Positions 1 to 10,528 of a stretch of DNA of 64,000 nt are shown here, piece by piece (the stretch's first letter is position 1; each line of letters starts with the position of its first letter). The position numbers and the translations under genes are program-made. Origin of the DNA: Selaginella moellendorffii (Eukaryota > Streptophyta > Lycopodiopsida > Selaginellales > Selaginellaceae); NCBI RefSeq assembly GCF_000143415.4, contig NW_003314262.1, forward strand, positions 5,614,304 through 5,678,303, read 5' to 3'. The notes under the pieces are model-generated. The model did no database searches. It was given only the letters and a program-made list of their open reading frames with translations, and was not told the origin of the DNA.

Positions 1-118
1 AACTCACAAAAGACTTAGGCTCATAACCATTTATTGCCGTAAATGGAGACATACCAATAGCTGATTAATGAATGTTATTATGAGCAAATTGAAGCAAAGG
101 CAGATAATTCTCCCATAT
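1..118 (-). pseudogene. Ty3/gypsy integrase fragment, truncated by window edge
   Basis: The minus strand reads as the part of a Ty3/gypsy integrase core just after the catalytic region: W-x-N-Y-L-P-L-L-Q-F-A-H-N-N, then an in-frame TAA, then S-A-I-G-M-S-P-F near the start of the G-Y-E-P segment. This matches the usual W...LP..EFAYNN...S..G.SPF pattern of the family. It runs off the left edge and carries a stop, so it is a dead fragment. The adjoining sequence on the other strand is gag-like, so the two pieces come from different insertions or a rearrangement. Confidence 0.7.
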
Positions 119-590
119 GATCTATTCACCCAAATTGTTAGTCAAGTTGGTCAGCTTTAATCAACAGGATGGTTTATGGGGTAGTCAATATAATGACCAA
201 CCCATCAATGCTTTATATCCATGGAAGAAACAGCCATTGTTCCATTATGGCTGGAAGAGTGGAGATGGTCATGAGGTTAAAAAAACTCATTCAGACCAGT
301 ATGAAAAGGATAAGGTGGAGGGTAATTGTTTTTGTTGTCACAAGGCTGGATATCATGCCAAGGATTGTCCTCTTGTGAAGAATAAAAAAATGCTAATAAT
401 AATCTATATAGATAATGTTGCCATCCCTTCACAACAGAAAAAAAGTTGTTTGGACTAGCATGAGAAGGATAAGGTGGACAGTAATTGTTTTTGTTGTCAC
501 CAAGGTTAAACATCACTACAAGGATTGTCCTTTTATGAAGGGATTAAAGAATGTTAATAATAATCCATACAGATAATGTTGCCATTTATA
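119..590 (+). pseudogene. gag zinc-knuckle remnant with tandem duplication
   Basis: A 113-residue open frame (117-458) ends in a retroviral-type zinc knuckle read as C-F-C-C-H-K-A-G-Y-H-A-K-D-C. The canonical histidine position holds tyrosine with histidine one place later, so the knuckle is probably non-functional. The segment from about 300 to 430 recurs about 159 bases downstream (460-587) with an in-frame stop, so the zinc-knuckle region is tandemly duplicated. It is a gag fragment of an LTR retrotransposon; Ty1/copia or Ty3 origin cannot be decided. Confidence 0.5.
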
Positions 591-1814
591 TGTCTTCACA
601 GTAGCAATCACAATGTAAACTGATTAATATTGTTGGTTGTACAAATGTTTTTTTATTCATATTGTGAGGATCATGAGGAGGCAACCAAGATCAAGTTGGT
701 GACCTATTGGACTACAGCCAATTGCTCTACCATTGAGCTGATTAACTGCATTTGTTTTAATTTGATAGTTGAGCATTACTCCTCAAGCTAGGTTTATAAG
801 AAATTCAAGGAGGAGCTCGCTTGATCTATGTATAGAAAAGGGCAAAAAATCACATGGAAGCAACTGCCTAAGTAACAGTAGTGATAGTGAGCCTTCCTAC
901 TGTCGCTCCTAGTTGTAATTGCGGTGTTAGTATCTCTAATAAACTTGGAAGGCAAGATCTTGCTACAATTATTAGATGTGAATCGATTGATCTTTGTTGT
1001 GGGAGAAATATAAGCTTACAGTGCCTTGGATTTTACTTTTTCTTGTGAAATTGGGATGCTAATTATAATTAGTTTTGGTACTTTTGAATTTCTATTATCA
1101 TGATAATATGTTTAAATTATAATATCCTTTTGTTATTCATTTGCAATAAGTTTCAAAAAAGTATTTATAAATTATATTGAAATAGGTTAAACTTTTTATT
1201 ACTACTTATGATCTATCATGAATAAACTTGGAGTATTGAAAAGAATATATTATATTATTTATTTTTATATGTTAGTTATATATAAATAGTTTTTATTAAT
1301 TTTGTATTTAGGTATTGCTATACCATAAAATGATTAAAGAAATTTAAAATTTTAAAATTACTATAAAAATTAATATTTAAATTTTATTTATTTGGAAATA
1401 ATTATAGTTCTTATTTAAATATTTATTTCAAAAATACTATTTAGAAAATTTTTATTTTCACCATATTTAAAGAAAAATATTTAATTATTTATTCTTCAAA
1501 TAACCTTGTTAATTAAATCAAGTAAAATGATATATAAAGAAAAGTAATCTATAATAATAAGGAGGAGCTGCCAAACTTTTTAGGCTATTAGATCTCACTA
1601 ATTGGCACTATTAGATGCAAAATAACCCAGTAAATATCATTTTTTTACTATGTGTTATTTTGAAAAATATATGCAAGGTTTGAATCACCTAGTAAGCAAT
1701 TAAGGAGAAGGTGTGAGCAATAATTGCTTGTTTGTGCAACCTAGGAGGGATAAAATTTTCCACAACTTCTCTCAGCTATGAAATTCCTAAAGGAAATGCA
1801 TCACCCAATTATAA
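591..1814. other. AT-rich intergenic DNA
   Basis: No gene was recognised. The stretch 660-870 has weak gag-like reading (E-E-A-T-K-I-K-L-V then K-F-K-E-E-L) but with stops, too poor to call. At 1553-1605 a short motif (ataataaggaggag, then aactttttaggctattagatct) recurs at about 6882-6925 in the same orientation, so it belongs to a small dispersed repeat. Confidence 0.5.
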
Positions 1815-2000
1815 GCTCCTGAATTTGGATTTCCCTAGAGGTCACCCAATCTAATACTATTCAAACCCAAGGACATTTAACCCTAAATATCCCAAAACCT
1901 TTAACCAATTGGAAAACAGGGTGCACTCTTATTCATGGGCTTTTTTCTTCTATATTTGAACCTTATGAATCATCTCTCAAATTGTTCCCTTTGGTTGTTT
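1815..2000 (-). repeat. Dispersed repeat R2, copy 1
   Basis: A segment of about 150-190 bases built around gggatatttagggttaaatg...tccttgggttt (minus-strand sense), with cccatgaataagagtgcaccc upstream. Recognisable copies occur at about 24735-24870 (+), 25745-25900 (+), 27680-27870 (+) and 45795-45985 (-). The copies are diverged but collinear. It may be part of the LTR or leader of an old retrotransposon, since the 27.7-kb copy lies directly before a gag remnant. Bases 2001-2946 hold nothing recognisable. Confidence 0.55.
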
Positions 2001-2946
2001 ATATCAATGCAAAAGATGGAGGTTTAAGAGCTCCAAAGTTTGTGGAGAAGTAGGAGAGGAGGCGGCCACTAACTAGTACCACTCCACTCAAGCACAAGGA
2101 TGTTTGTGGTAGTCAATAGCCATTTAATACCAGAGTAAAAGCGAGTTTGTTGATAGGCATATCAAGTCTACTATACTTTATGTTGTTTTGTCTATCCTTT
2201 TTGAAAGTTCTCACTTCTTTCCCTAAGATTGGCTTAATAGTGGAGTGCTATGGCTAGCACTCTTGAGCATTGGAGCGCCATGTGGAGTGCCATGGCTATC
2301 CAATAGCCCAAGTGCCATAGGAAATCGATTGATCCAATTTGCTACTAGCATTTAGTTCTTTGGTGAGTGTTTATCATTTGAATTCATGGGCACAGATTTA
2401 GGAAATTGGGTGCTAGGTTAGAGAATTGCTGAGGCATAAGTTATGGATAGTAGGTGACAAAAAATGTTACATGCTATATATATATAACCCCCTGCATCAT
2501 TTATCAATTCTTTTGGCTTTTGGAAAAATCTTTATGTGGGAATTATGTGGGTATGAGAACAAAAGCTCTTGGGGTTTCTGTCGAGGGAATGGCTGTTGAG
2601 TTTAGTGGTGATTGTGTAGCAAATGTTACTTAGGTGGCAAAATCAAATATCATTTCCTAACTTGGATATTATGATTAAATTTTTTTTTTACTTAAACTTG
2701 CCCAAATAGTTAAGATGCCACTTAGCCTATCATATATATTGGGATAAAAATGCAATTACGAAAAAGAAGGTGATAAAATTGAAGATGGGTAAACATAAGG
2801 TATATCATGAATATCAAAATAGAATAAAAAAATTAATTCAACTAAGGCAATCTACATTTACTACTATTGGTTTCTTTAGTAATAACATTTTATTTTAATA
2901 GTTTGTTTCTACAAGATTTATTTTTTAGGTAATGGCTTTGGGATAG

Positions 2947-3140
2947 TGTAATACATAAATCCCTAAGCCCCAAAGTGGGGTTAAAAGGGTGCCATATGAT
3001 AGTGGCTAAAGCAAAAATGAAATAAGCATAACACATTTAAATTAAAAGCTCTAACTTGGAAAGTTAAGAGTTAGAGTGGAACTCCCAACAAAGTGCTCAA
3101 GGAATGAGCACAAAATAATCAATAATAAATAATTGTTGAG
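2947..3140 (+). repeat. Fragment of B-family LTR (5' end)
   Basis: This begins TGTAATACATAAATCCCTAA and follows the start of the B-family LTR seen at 43271 (+) and, reversed, at the right ends of 29033-30620 and 34644-36226. Shared landmarks in order are aagccccaaagtgg, ggcaccatatg-like, tggctaaagcaaaa, ataacatatt-like and aaagtgctcaaggaa-like. Only about 190 bases of the 1.6-kb LTR are present. The TIR element at 3148 lies at its broken end. Confidence 0.65.
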
Positions 3141-3553
3141 AGTTTTAAGGGGTTTTCGCACCCACCATTAATTTAGGGCTTTTACATCAAAGGAATTTAG
3201 CCTAACTTAAAATTTTAATGTTATTCTATTCACACCAATATTAGTTAATAATAGCATTAGTAGTTATTAGTCATTTTGGGTGATAAAAACTTTGGATAAT
3301 GTTAACCGATTCACACTCCCATTAAATTAGCTAATTTAATGATGCTATGTTCACACTAGCTATTAAGTTATACCTTTTACAACATCATTTAAAGGTGGCG
3401 CTTCTTTGGATTTAACCATTTATGCCCTGAAATATCCAGTGCTAGCTCGAAATTTCCTAGCGAAGATCCTTCATCATAGTTATGCGATGCTGCTGCTGGT
3501 GATCCAATATTGCGATGCTACTGCTTAATCTAATCATCTCAAAATATCCAATG

Positions 3554-3988
3554 CTAACTTGAAATTTCCCTCTTGCGATCATGAACACTTGGACCACCAA
3601 AACTCATGATACCTCCACCAAGAACACTAATAGCAACACCATGAGAACTTGCAGTAGCTCCAAAACCAAGAACAAGAGTTCCTACACATGATCCACTACC
3701 ACTGCTTTCACTTCCACCAACAGCAAGACAATGAGAGCTTGCACCTGCTCTAAGAAGAAGAGTTCCACCAGCACCTGGTCCAAGATCTCCAACAGCAACA
3801 CCATGAGAATCTGCACTAAGACTTCCACTAGCACTTGGTCCAAAACTTCCAGCAGCAATAGAGTGAGAATCTGGGCCAAGAGTTCCACCAGCACCTAAGC
3901 CAAGACTTCCAACACCAACACCGTGAGAACCTAAGCCAAGACCTCCAACACCAACACCATGAAAACCTACTCCAGTCATCCATAGCAT
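3554..3988 (-). CDS. Glycine-rich repetitive open reading frame inside TIR element
   Basis: The frame has an ATG at 3986-3988 and codes for 144 residues, unbroken. It is built of imperfect repeats such as G-L-G-L-G-S-H-G-V-G-V-G-S-L-G-L-G-A-G-G-T-L, then G-P-S-A-S-G-S-L-S-A-D-S-H-G. No domain is recognised and there is no clear signal peptide. The DNA beneath is itself a degenerate tandem repeat of about 57-60 bases, so the frame may be a by-product of repeat structure rather than a gene. Alternatively it is a captured fragment of a glycine-rich protein gene carried by the transposon. Nothing shows that it is expressed. Confidence 0.3.
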   Translation of the reverse strand: MLWMTGVGFHGVGVGGLGLGSHGVGVGSLGLGAGGTLGPDSHSIAAGSFGPSASGSLSADSHGVAVGDLGPGAGGTLLLRAGASSHCLAVGGSESSGSGSCVGTLVLGFGATASSHGVAISVLGGGIMSFGGPSVHDRKREISS

Positions 3989-4204
3989 GCTTGGCTAGAA
4001 GTAAAATGCTCTAAAATGTGCTAGAAATGCCTAGAAATGCCTAGGATTGATCTCTTACCTCGTTTCCACCATAGTACGCTTGCCAACACCATGCCTTGTT
4101 GCTCCATGGGCATCGCCACTACTTGTAGCCAACAACACTGTGCACCGCATGCCACGCCAAAATGAAAGCAAGTGAAAGCCCTATAGAATATTCGTGAATA
4201 TTTT

Positions 4205-4238
4205 AATCCTAATGCTACAAAAGTGTAGCATTAGGATT
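4205..4238. repeat. Perfect 15-bp hairpin inside TIR element
   Basis: aatcctaatgctaca (4205-4219), a four-base loop aaag, then tgtagcattaggatt (4224-4238). The arms are perfectly complementary. This is unusual in such AT-rich decayed sequence and may be an internal structural feature of the TIR element. Confidence 0.8.
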
Positions 4239-4427
4239 TTAACGAAAAATGCATAAGAAATGCTAATGGAAACATTAGCTTATTTTAATGTTAATTTCTG
4301 GTGTGAACAAGTTACCATTAAATTTAATAGTTAAATTAAAGTTTACAAATTTAATATAATAATGTAATGGTGTGAACAAATTACCATTAAATTTACAAAG
4401 TTAATGGTGGGTGTGAAAACCCCTTTA

Positions 4428-4908
4428 CATCTAAATTGTTAATCGGGTAACACCTATACAAGTGATATATGTGCTTGCCACTAGAGCAGCTAAGCCTCAC
4501 CAATGGATAAGGCAATTATTTGTCTATACTAATATATTGACAATATATTAATCAAGCAATTCATATGGATTGCCTCTCTCTAGGCATGAGACTTACATTT
4601 CAAACATGAGGTTAGTCTTAATACAAAAAAATTAAACACCTTTATAAATCTTTTGACTAACAACAAATATAGTTAATTAGGTTTTGAATTTATAGTTTGT
4701 ATCTAACATATATTAGAAACAATTATATTTTGTAATTCTTTTCTTAGTTTTACCTGGGTCTGAGTAGTAGTATTAGCATTCTTAAAATTTATTGTTCTAT
4801 ATTCTAAGTAAAGCACATGGCAAAGTAATTATTTGTTAAATTAATTAATTTATGTGTTTGAGTTTAAGGGTATATACAATTTTTTATTTCTAGGCTAAAC
4901 TTTGTTTG
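4428..4908. other. AT-rich spacer
   Basis: Lies between the TIR element and the miniature LTR element. No open frame, repeat match or RNA gene was recognised. Confidence 0.5.
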
Positions 4909-6461
4909 TGTAGTGCACCTTATCTCTCTCCCTTTAAACCAATTGGAAAAGAGGCAATTGCTTGATGAGAGAGTCCTTAATGGCTATTTTATCCCCATTT
5001 ATCCCCCAAGGTTCCAAGGATCCACGGTAATAGTATATCCAAATCTCATCCCATGATCACATGTGCTACACTCACCCCCCCTTCAGAGATGTCAATGTCC
5101 TCATTGACTATTGACTAACAACCCCTATTGAGCCGCCTTTATTTCCGCATTGAATCTATTAATCCTTCTATAGGACATTGACTATTGACTAACAACCCTT
5201 ACTGAGCCAAGGGGAACCAACACCTCCATTTCCGCACTGAATCTACCAATCCTTCTATTGTGTAGATTAACTATTCCATGTAAGTCAACTAATCATCCAC
5301 CCGTACCACCTCCATTTTCGCACTGAATCTACCAATCCTATCAATTCTTCTATTGTGTAGACTAGTTATTCCATTTCCGCACTAAATCTACCAATCCTTC
5401 CATTGTGTAGACTAGCTATTCCATGTGAGGCAACTAGTCATCCACCCGTACCGCCTCCATTTCCGCACTAAATCTACCAATCCTTCTATTTTGTATACTA
5501 GCTATTCCATTTCCGCACTGAATCTACCAATCCTTCCATTGTGTAGACTAGCTATTCCATGTGAGGCAACTAATCATCCATCCGTACCGCCTCCATTTTC
5601 ACACTGAATCTACCAATCCTTCTATTGTGTAAACTAGCTATTCCATTTCCACACTGAATCTACCAATCCTTCCAATCCTTCTATTGTGTAGATTAGCTAT
5701 TCCATTTCCACACTGAATCTACCAATCTTTCCATTGTGTAAACTAGTTATTCCATGTGAGGCAACTAGTCATCCACCTATACCGCCTCCATTTCCGCACT
5801 GAATCTACCAATCCTTCTATTGTGTAGACTAGTTATTCCATTTCCGCACTGAATCTACCAATCCTTCCATTGTGTAAACTAGTTATTCCATGTGAGGCAA
5901 ATAGTCATCCATCTGTACCGCCTCTATTTCCGCATTGAATTTATCAATCCTTCTATTGTGTAGACTAGCTATTCATTTCCGCACTGAATCTATCAATCCT
6001 TCCATTGTGTAGACTAGTTATTCCATGTGAGGCAATTAGTCATCCATTCGTACTCCTTCCATTTTCGCACTGAATTTACCAATCCTTCTATTATGTAGAT
6101 TAACTATTCCATGTGTGTGTCTCACGGTGGATACCTTCGTCCGTGGATACTCCACACAAGAGGAAGAACGTATGCATGGATGCCTAATATGTACGATTTC
6201 AAATTTAGGGGTAGGAATATACCTTACTCAATGGTATATTATATTTTTAAGTAGCCACTAATCAATGTGGATTAGTGGCTCCGATACCAACTGTAGCACA
6301 TCTTATCTCTCTCCCCTTAAGCCAACTGGAAAAAAGGAAATTACCTTATAAGAGAGCCTTTAATGGCTATTTTATCCCCATTTATCCCCCAAGGTTCCAA
6401 AGATCAACGGTGATAGTATATCTAAATCTCATCCTAGTAAAAACATACTTTGCATGTAACA
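4909..6461 (-). mobile_element. Miniature LTR retrotransposon (TRIM-like) with minisatellite interior
   Basis: Two direct repeats of about 160-170 bases bound the element: 4909-5070, starting TGTAGTGCACCTTATC and ending GTGCTACA, and 6292 to about 6461, starting TGTAGCACATCTTATC. Next to the right LTR, on the minus strand, is TGGTATCGGAGC (6289-6278), an initiator-tRNA-Met-type primer binding site. Next to the left LTR a polypurine tract (seven G within 5086-5071, minus strand) precedes it. The element is therefore on the minus strand with its 5' LTR at right. It has no coding capacity. The right LTR end is degenerate, and only a weak TTTG target duplication is seen (4905-4908 and 6449-6452). 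Confidence 0.75.
5080..6115. repeat. Minisatellite with alternating 52/85-bp units
   Basis: About 14 copies of a core (ttccgcactgaatctacca, then atccttctattgtgtagac and tagctattcca) occur in tandem. Core spacing mostly alternates between about 52 and about 85 bases. The longer unit adds a 33-base insert (gtgaggcaactagtcatcca, then cccgtaccgcct). The repeat occupies nearly the whole interior of the TRIM-like element. Confidence 0.85.
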
Positions 6462-6752
6462 TCTGATTAATAAAATTATTTTTTAGTAATTCTTCATTTA
6501 CTTTATTTAGTCTTGGAGTGTACTAAATATATTTATATTCTAATAACTATAAAAAAATTATTCTTAGTAATTTATTTTTTACTTTTCTCTGGGTTGGATA
6601 TTTAAGTTTCCTTAAATTTTAGTGTTTTAAATATATTTATATTCCCAAGTAATAATTTTCATATATTATCTTTATCAATAATATTTACTTACTAATTATT
6701 TTTTTTTCACTTCAGGATATTCTAAGTACATGGTATATGTTGTATAGTATTG

Positions 6753-6755
<3 letters not shown>

Positions 6756-6802
<47 letters not shown>

Positions 6803-6806
6803 TATA
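6756..6806. repeat. (AT)n/(AC)n microsatellite
   Basis: gtgtatatatat...atatacacacacatatag in the AT-rich spacer 6462-6990, which otherwise shows no gene. The short dispersed motif near 6882-6925 recurs at 1553-1605. Confidence 0.9.
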
Positions 6807-7009
6807 GATATCAAAAGGAAAAAATTGTATAAAACTATTGATTTTTGTACTCATCCAGCATTTGCTGGACAATGTCTATTGAGATAATAAGGAGGAGTTA
6901 CTGAACTTTTTTGGCTGTTAGATCTGTCAAAAGGTTATTTCCTTAACCATATGTTACTGAAATATTTTAATAAGATTTTGTCTTTGGCTAATAATTGTTT
7001 GCATCATGC

Positions 7010-7840
7010 ATGTTTGGGCAAGAATCAAAATGGCACTATCTGCTCCCTCAATCTCAATCCCTCTGAATCTCTTAACAGCATGCAGCAAGCTATATGGAGC
7101 AAAGGTTAGGCATGGGGAAGGTGCTCTATAGATTTGCAAACAAAGTTATGGGTTGAAAGCTTAATTTCAACCATACAGATACTCATTGAGGTGTTGGCCT
7201 CTGAAAAGAATGCTAAACAAAGTTGGTGATTAGATTCCAAATGCACATGTTAATCTCCATAAGAACTTAAGGTTACTGCTTGAACTGGGAATTTCTTGGT
7301 AGTGGGACAATAAACAAGATTGCTGGCTCAGCCAAAAGAATGTCTAGTCTTAAGTGAGCTAGGGCAGCGCTTGCTTTTGCCAATTGCCTTCATGAATAAC
7401 CACACTGTGTTTTCTGCTTGCTGCCTCGAGTCAAGCAGGTTCTTAAGCTTCACATCAGCACTTCATGGTGGGAGAAAGAGCCTAGAGCAAGAGAAAGAGC
7501 AATGTTTGTGTACCCGTGCTTACAACATTATTTTAGTTTCTCCAACTCGAAGTTAGTGTCCAATTTACAGTTTCTCGGATGCGAACATAAATTGATTATA
7601 AGAGTCTATCAAATCGTTCATAGTCATCTTACAGGTTTAATCTGGAAGGATATTAGCAAAGTATATGCAAGCCACTTGTATGGACAATGGCGAGGTGCTG
7701 AGAATGGTAAGGATAATCTAGGTTGTGAGGATATTGTGAAGTGTTTTATAGTTTCAAAGGCATTTCCTCCAGGCTTAATACTTGCTGTTGGATGTGATGC
7801 TGCCTTAGAGATCCAGCAAGAGATTATTGATAATATGTGA
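7010..7840 (+). pseudogene. Unrecognised open frame, possible gene fragment
   Basis: The frame 7418-7840 is open for 140 residues. Its first ATG is at 7502, after which about 112 residues read as a plausible globular protein (I-I-R-V-Y-Q-I-V-H-S-H-L-T-G-L-I-W-K-D-I, later C-E-D-I-V-K-C-F-I-V-S-K-A-F-P-P-G). It ends in TGA at 7838-7840, 124 bases before the convergent O-fucosyltransferase-like gene ends. Upstream, 7010-7100 has another short protein-like stretch in a different frame. No family was recognised. It could be the last exon or a decayed piece of a larger gene. Confidence 0.25.
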
Positions 7841-7964
7841 ACAAAAAAAACTTTGCCAACCAGGCTAGTCAGATATAAAATTGTATTTAACCATATCATT
7901 AGTATAACAGAACAAACGTTCTGAAAGAATGATCAAATTCTACAACCTATGATGCAGCTATCAA

Positions 7965-10528
7965 TCAACTGGGATGATTAGTTTTGCACATACATTCAGC
8001 CACTGGGTAGCCCAATACGTCCCGCCCTTTTTTCTCCATCCACATGGCAGGCTGGCCAACCGATTCTCGGTGTAATTCCCGGATGGCAGCGTTGAAGTCT
8101 CTCTGGGGAAGGCTCGAATTGAGGAAGAAAGGTAGCATTTCTCTCTTGTTAGGGGTTATATGCTTCCGATGGCCTGTGTAAGCTCTATGTCCCTGTTGCG
8201 GCAAGATCAAAATGTTCTATTAGATTTAAAAGAAATTCAAAACTGCATCTTACCTTGAGAGCGTGACCCATGTTTCCTCCATGAGATGGCATGAACACGT
8301 CGCTGTTTAAAGAGACGACGTAGTCAATTGCTGCGAGCCTGGACGCCTTGCTGCGAAAGGCCTCCAGCTCTTGAGGAGTTGCAATGTCGTGCTTGTTGAC
8401 CAAGTTTGGGAATTCCTGCTTGAGTTGCTGCAAAGCTCGTGATCCTCCAAATGGTTCCCCCCCAGCCCAGTAAATCCGGGTCCAGGACGTGGCTCCAAGT
8501 CCTCGAAGCAACCTGCACAGATACAACACAATAAGCATCATCACGATCTGGAATGGAGCTTTCAAAAACAAAGAAGCACAATAGCGAAAATTAAAACAAC
8601 AAAAAGCCCATGACGAGCACGACCGACGACTTCTTGAATGCAAAGTGCAACTCCCAAGGATTACGATTTCATGACTTCAAAGAAACAGTCTGTCTCTTAC
8701 GGGACCCGGGAACGGCTTACTCCGTTTTCTTGCTGGCCTCACGAATCTCAGCCGCAATAATATGCAGGGCATTTAGTGGTGCGATAGTGGAGCAAGCAGT
8801 ACTAGAAAGACAATAAGTACACCCCAGTCACAACACTAGAAGGCAGCACGAGAAGCAGTAGTTGTAAATGTCGCCAATCAGAAAAATGAGCTGGCTGGGA
8901 TCAGGCGAGCAAAAAGATCATGCAAAGCATGATGGTCAGCTGAATAATTGCATCCCTCTCTACGACAACGACGGTTGAAAAGAATTGCGCTAGGACAGCG
9001 ACACACAAGATCGATCGCAAAGCATACAACCAAGCTGCTAGAAGCTCTGCATAAAGTATCCATGCACAAAACTACAAAGAAGTTGCGATGATCCGGAAAG
9101 AAAGCAGCGTGCAATAACATAATGCCGGCTCAATAGCAACCAAAAGAAAAGGCAGCACGAACGATCCATGACCAAAGATATGGTTAAGAAACGCTTACCT
9201 TGCTACTTCTTTTGCCGTGAGCGGACAAAGTCCAGCAAGTTGACGTTCTTCTTGGGTCATGTTGGTTCGTCCAGTGAGGAGTTTCGGATTGAGGCGTCGC
9301 TCGGTCCGAATTTCTTCGTCATGCTCGGGCCCCAGGCCTGGAAGACAGCCTGTTCTAACCCACACGTCTTTTTCTAGACGCAAGTGGAGGGCCAAGTAAG
9401 GACCTTGACTCCACATTCGTTGAGTGATTTGATCGCCAAGTGCCTGTATCGGAGCTGCAAATCGAAGGGCGTGGAACGCTACCTGCTCACCAATAAAAAA
9501 CAAGCGAGTTGTAAAGTGGAAGATAAAACTAAGACTATCTGCGCTTACTTTGCAACGAAGCTTCTGGAGGTCTGCTGGTAGATCTTTGGACAACCGCGAG
9601 TCGAGGCCTCGTAGTAAGAGAATGCCATCTCTCCTAAGCTGGAAAGGCAAGAACAAAAAAGAAAGGGTCAGAAAATCTAGCTCTGGCTAAGCTGTGCTTA
9701 CTCGTTTTGAGTAGTGTTGCTTGAACCATTCCGGGCTAGCGTTCAAAGGCGTCCGCTTCTCCTCGGCTGGTCGCGTTCCGATATGAGTCGAGGGCAGCGA
9801 AGTTACGATCCTCACGTCGGCTTGCAAGCTCGTCTTGAAATGCTCGAAATCGAAGATGTCAGAAAATTCACTGATCGCGAGGAGATAAAACAATGATAAG
9901 CCACACGGGATCCAAAGAGAAAAGAAGAGACGAATGCCCACCTATCATCGCCCCATATAACATTGACTTGCATGATCGGAACCACGAGAGCAGCGCCGAG
10001 GATACGCGCGATGACCACGGCATCAACTATCTGGTTGCGTTGCTGGTTCAATCCTCCCGAGACGACGACAACCAGATAGTTCCTCCTGTCCGAAAGGATG
10101 CGGGACGAATCCAGTCCGTAGCGATCGCTGAATTTCAAGCACGGCTTGTAGCCCTGATCGTCTGGCTGCTGCCAAAAGTCCCTCTCTTCGTTCGTGAGAT
10201 TCCCAAGCACGAAATTCTTCGATGTAGATGGCGCTAGATCATCGCGATGGCGATCCAAGGCATCCTTGCCGCCGTTGTCGAAGAAGCTGGAGGTGGAGGT
10301 GGCTTTGTTGTTGCAATTCTCGTCGCCGGGATGCCATCGGCTCAAGAACACGAACATGCTCAAGACGCCAAAGCCTGCGATGAGAATCCCCCAAAGGCTC
10401 ACAATGTAGGTTGCCCGGCTAAAGAATCGCTTCGTGGGCCGCTTCTTGGGAGAGAGGAGTAAGGCGGTGAGCGCTGTGCTGGGAACGAGCGCTGGAATCG
10501 TTATCAGGGACGGCTTGCTGATCGCCAT
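7965..10528 (-). CDS. Plant GDP-fucose protein O-fucosyltransferase-like protein (DUF246 type)
   Basis: Six exons join in frame: 10528-9942, 9870-9702, 9638-9549, 9482-9199, 8512-8254 and 8192-7965, giving 538 residues. All introns are GT-AG; four are 61-71 bases and one (9198-8513) is 686 bases. The N-terminus has a cytosolic basic stretch and one membrane segment (about residues 40-65), as expected of a type II Golgi enzyme. Family marks are V-S-G-G-L-N-Q-Q-R-N-Q-I-V-D-A-V, W-G-D-D-S-E-F-S-D-I-F-D across the first intron, G-P-Y-L-A-L-H-L-R with the substrate-binding arginine region, and the C-terminal D-Y-V-V-S-L-N-S-D-V-F-M-P-S-H-G-G-N-M. Family members transfer fucose or related sugars to proteins or glycans in the secretory pathway. 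The acceptor here is unknown. Confidence 0.9.
8513..9198 (-). other. Unusually long intron of the O-fucosyltransferase-like gene
   Basis: 686 bases against 61-71 for the other four introns of this gene. The donor is gtaagc after G-C-A-A-G and the acceptor is tgtgcag. The flanking exons join in phase (V-A-R-L-L-R-G-L-G). No transposon ends or second gene were recognised inside. Confidence 0.7.

Larger units (their letters stand above)
3148..4424. mobile_element. TIR DNA transposon, PIF/Harbinger-like by TSD, non-autonomous
   Basis: The ends are inverted repeats: AGGGGTTTTCGCACCCACC on the left and the complement of AGGGGTTTTCACACCCACC on the right, continuing through ATTAA (24 bases, one mismatch). 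Both ends are flanked by TTA (3145-3147 and 4425-4427), the 3-base duplication typical of PIF/Harbinger and Tourist-like elements. Subterminal regions contain repeated gtgtgaac or gttcacac motifs (near 3220, 3309, 3350, 4298, 4368), as is common for transposase-binding repeats. No transposase is present, so it is non-autonomous. The interior holds a glycine-rich frame and a perfect 15-base hairpin (4205-4238). Confidence 0.75.

Noticed and set aside
660-870. Possible further gag similarity
   Set aside because: Only two short stretches resemble gag and stops interrupt them. Too weak to call.
4909-4909. Clear target duplication for the TRIM-like element
   Set aside because: Only TTTG could be matched, and that needs a non-canonical right LTR end. 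Left as uncertain rather than claimed.
5080-6115. CRISPR-like array
   Set aside because: Units are contiguous tandem repeats with no unique spacers, and the unit length alternates 52/85. It is a minisatellite inside an LTR element of a plant genome.
8878-9120. 80-residue minus-strand frame inside the long intron of the O-fucosyltransferase-like gene
   Set aside because: The flanking exons join exactly in phase without it, and its translation does not resemble the family.
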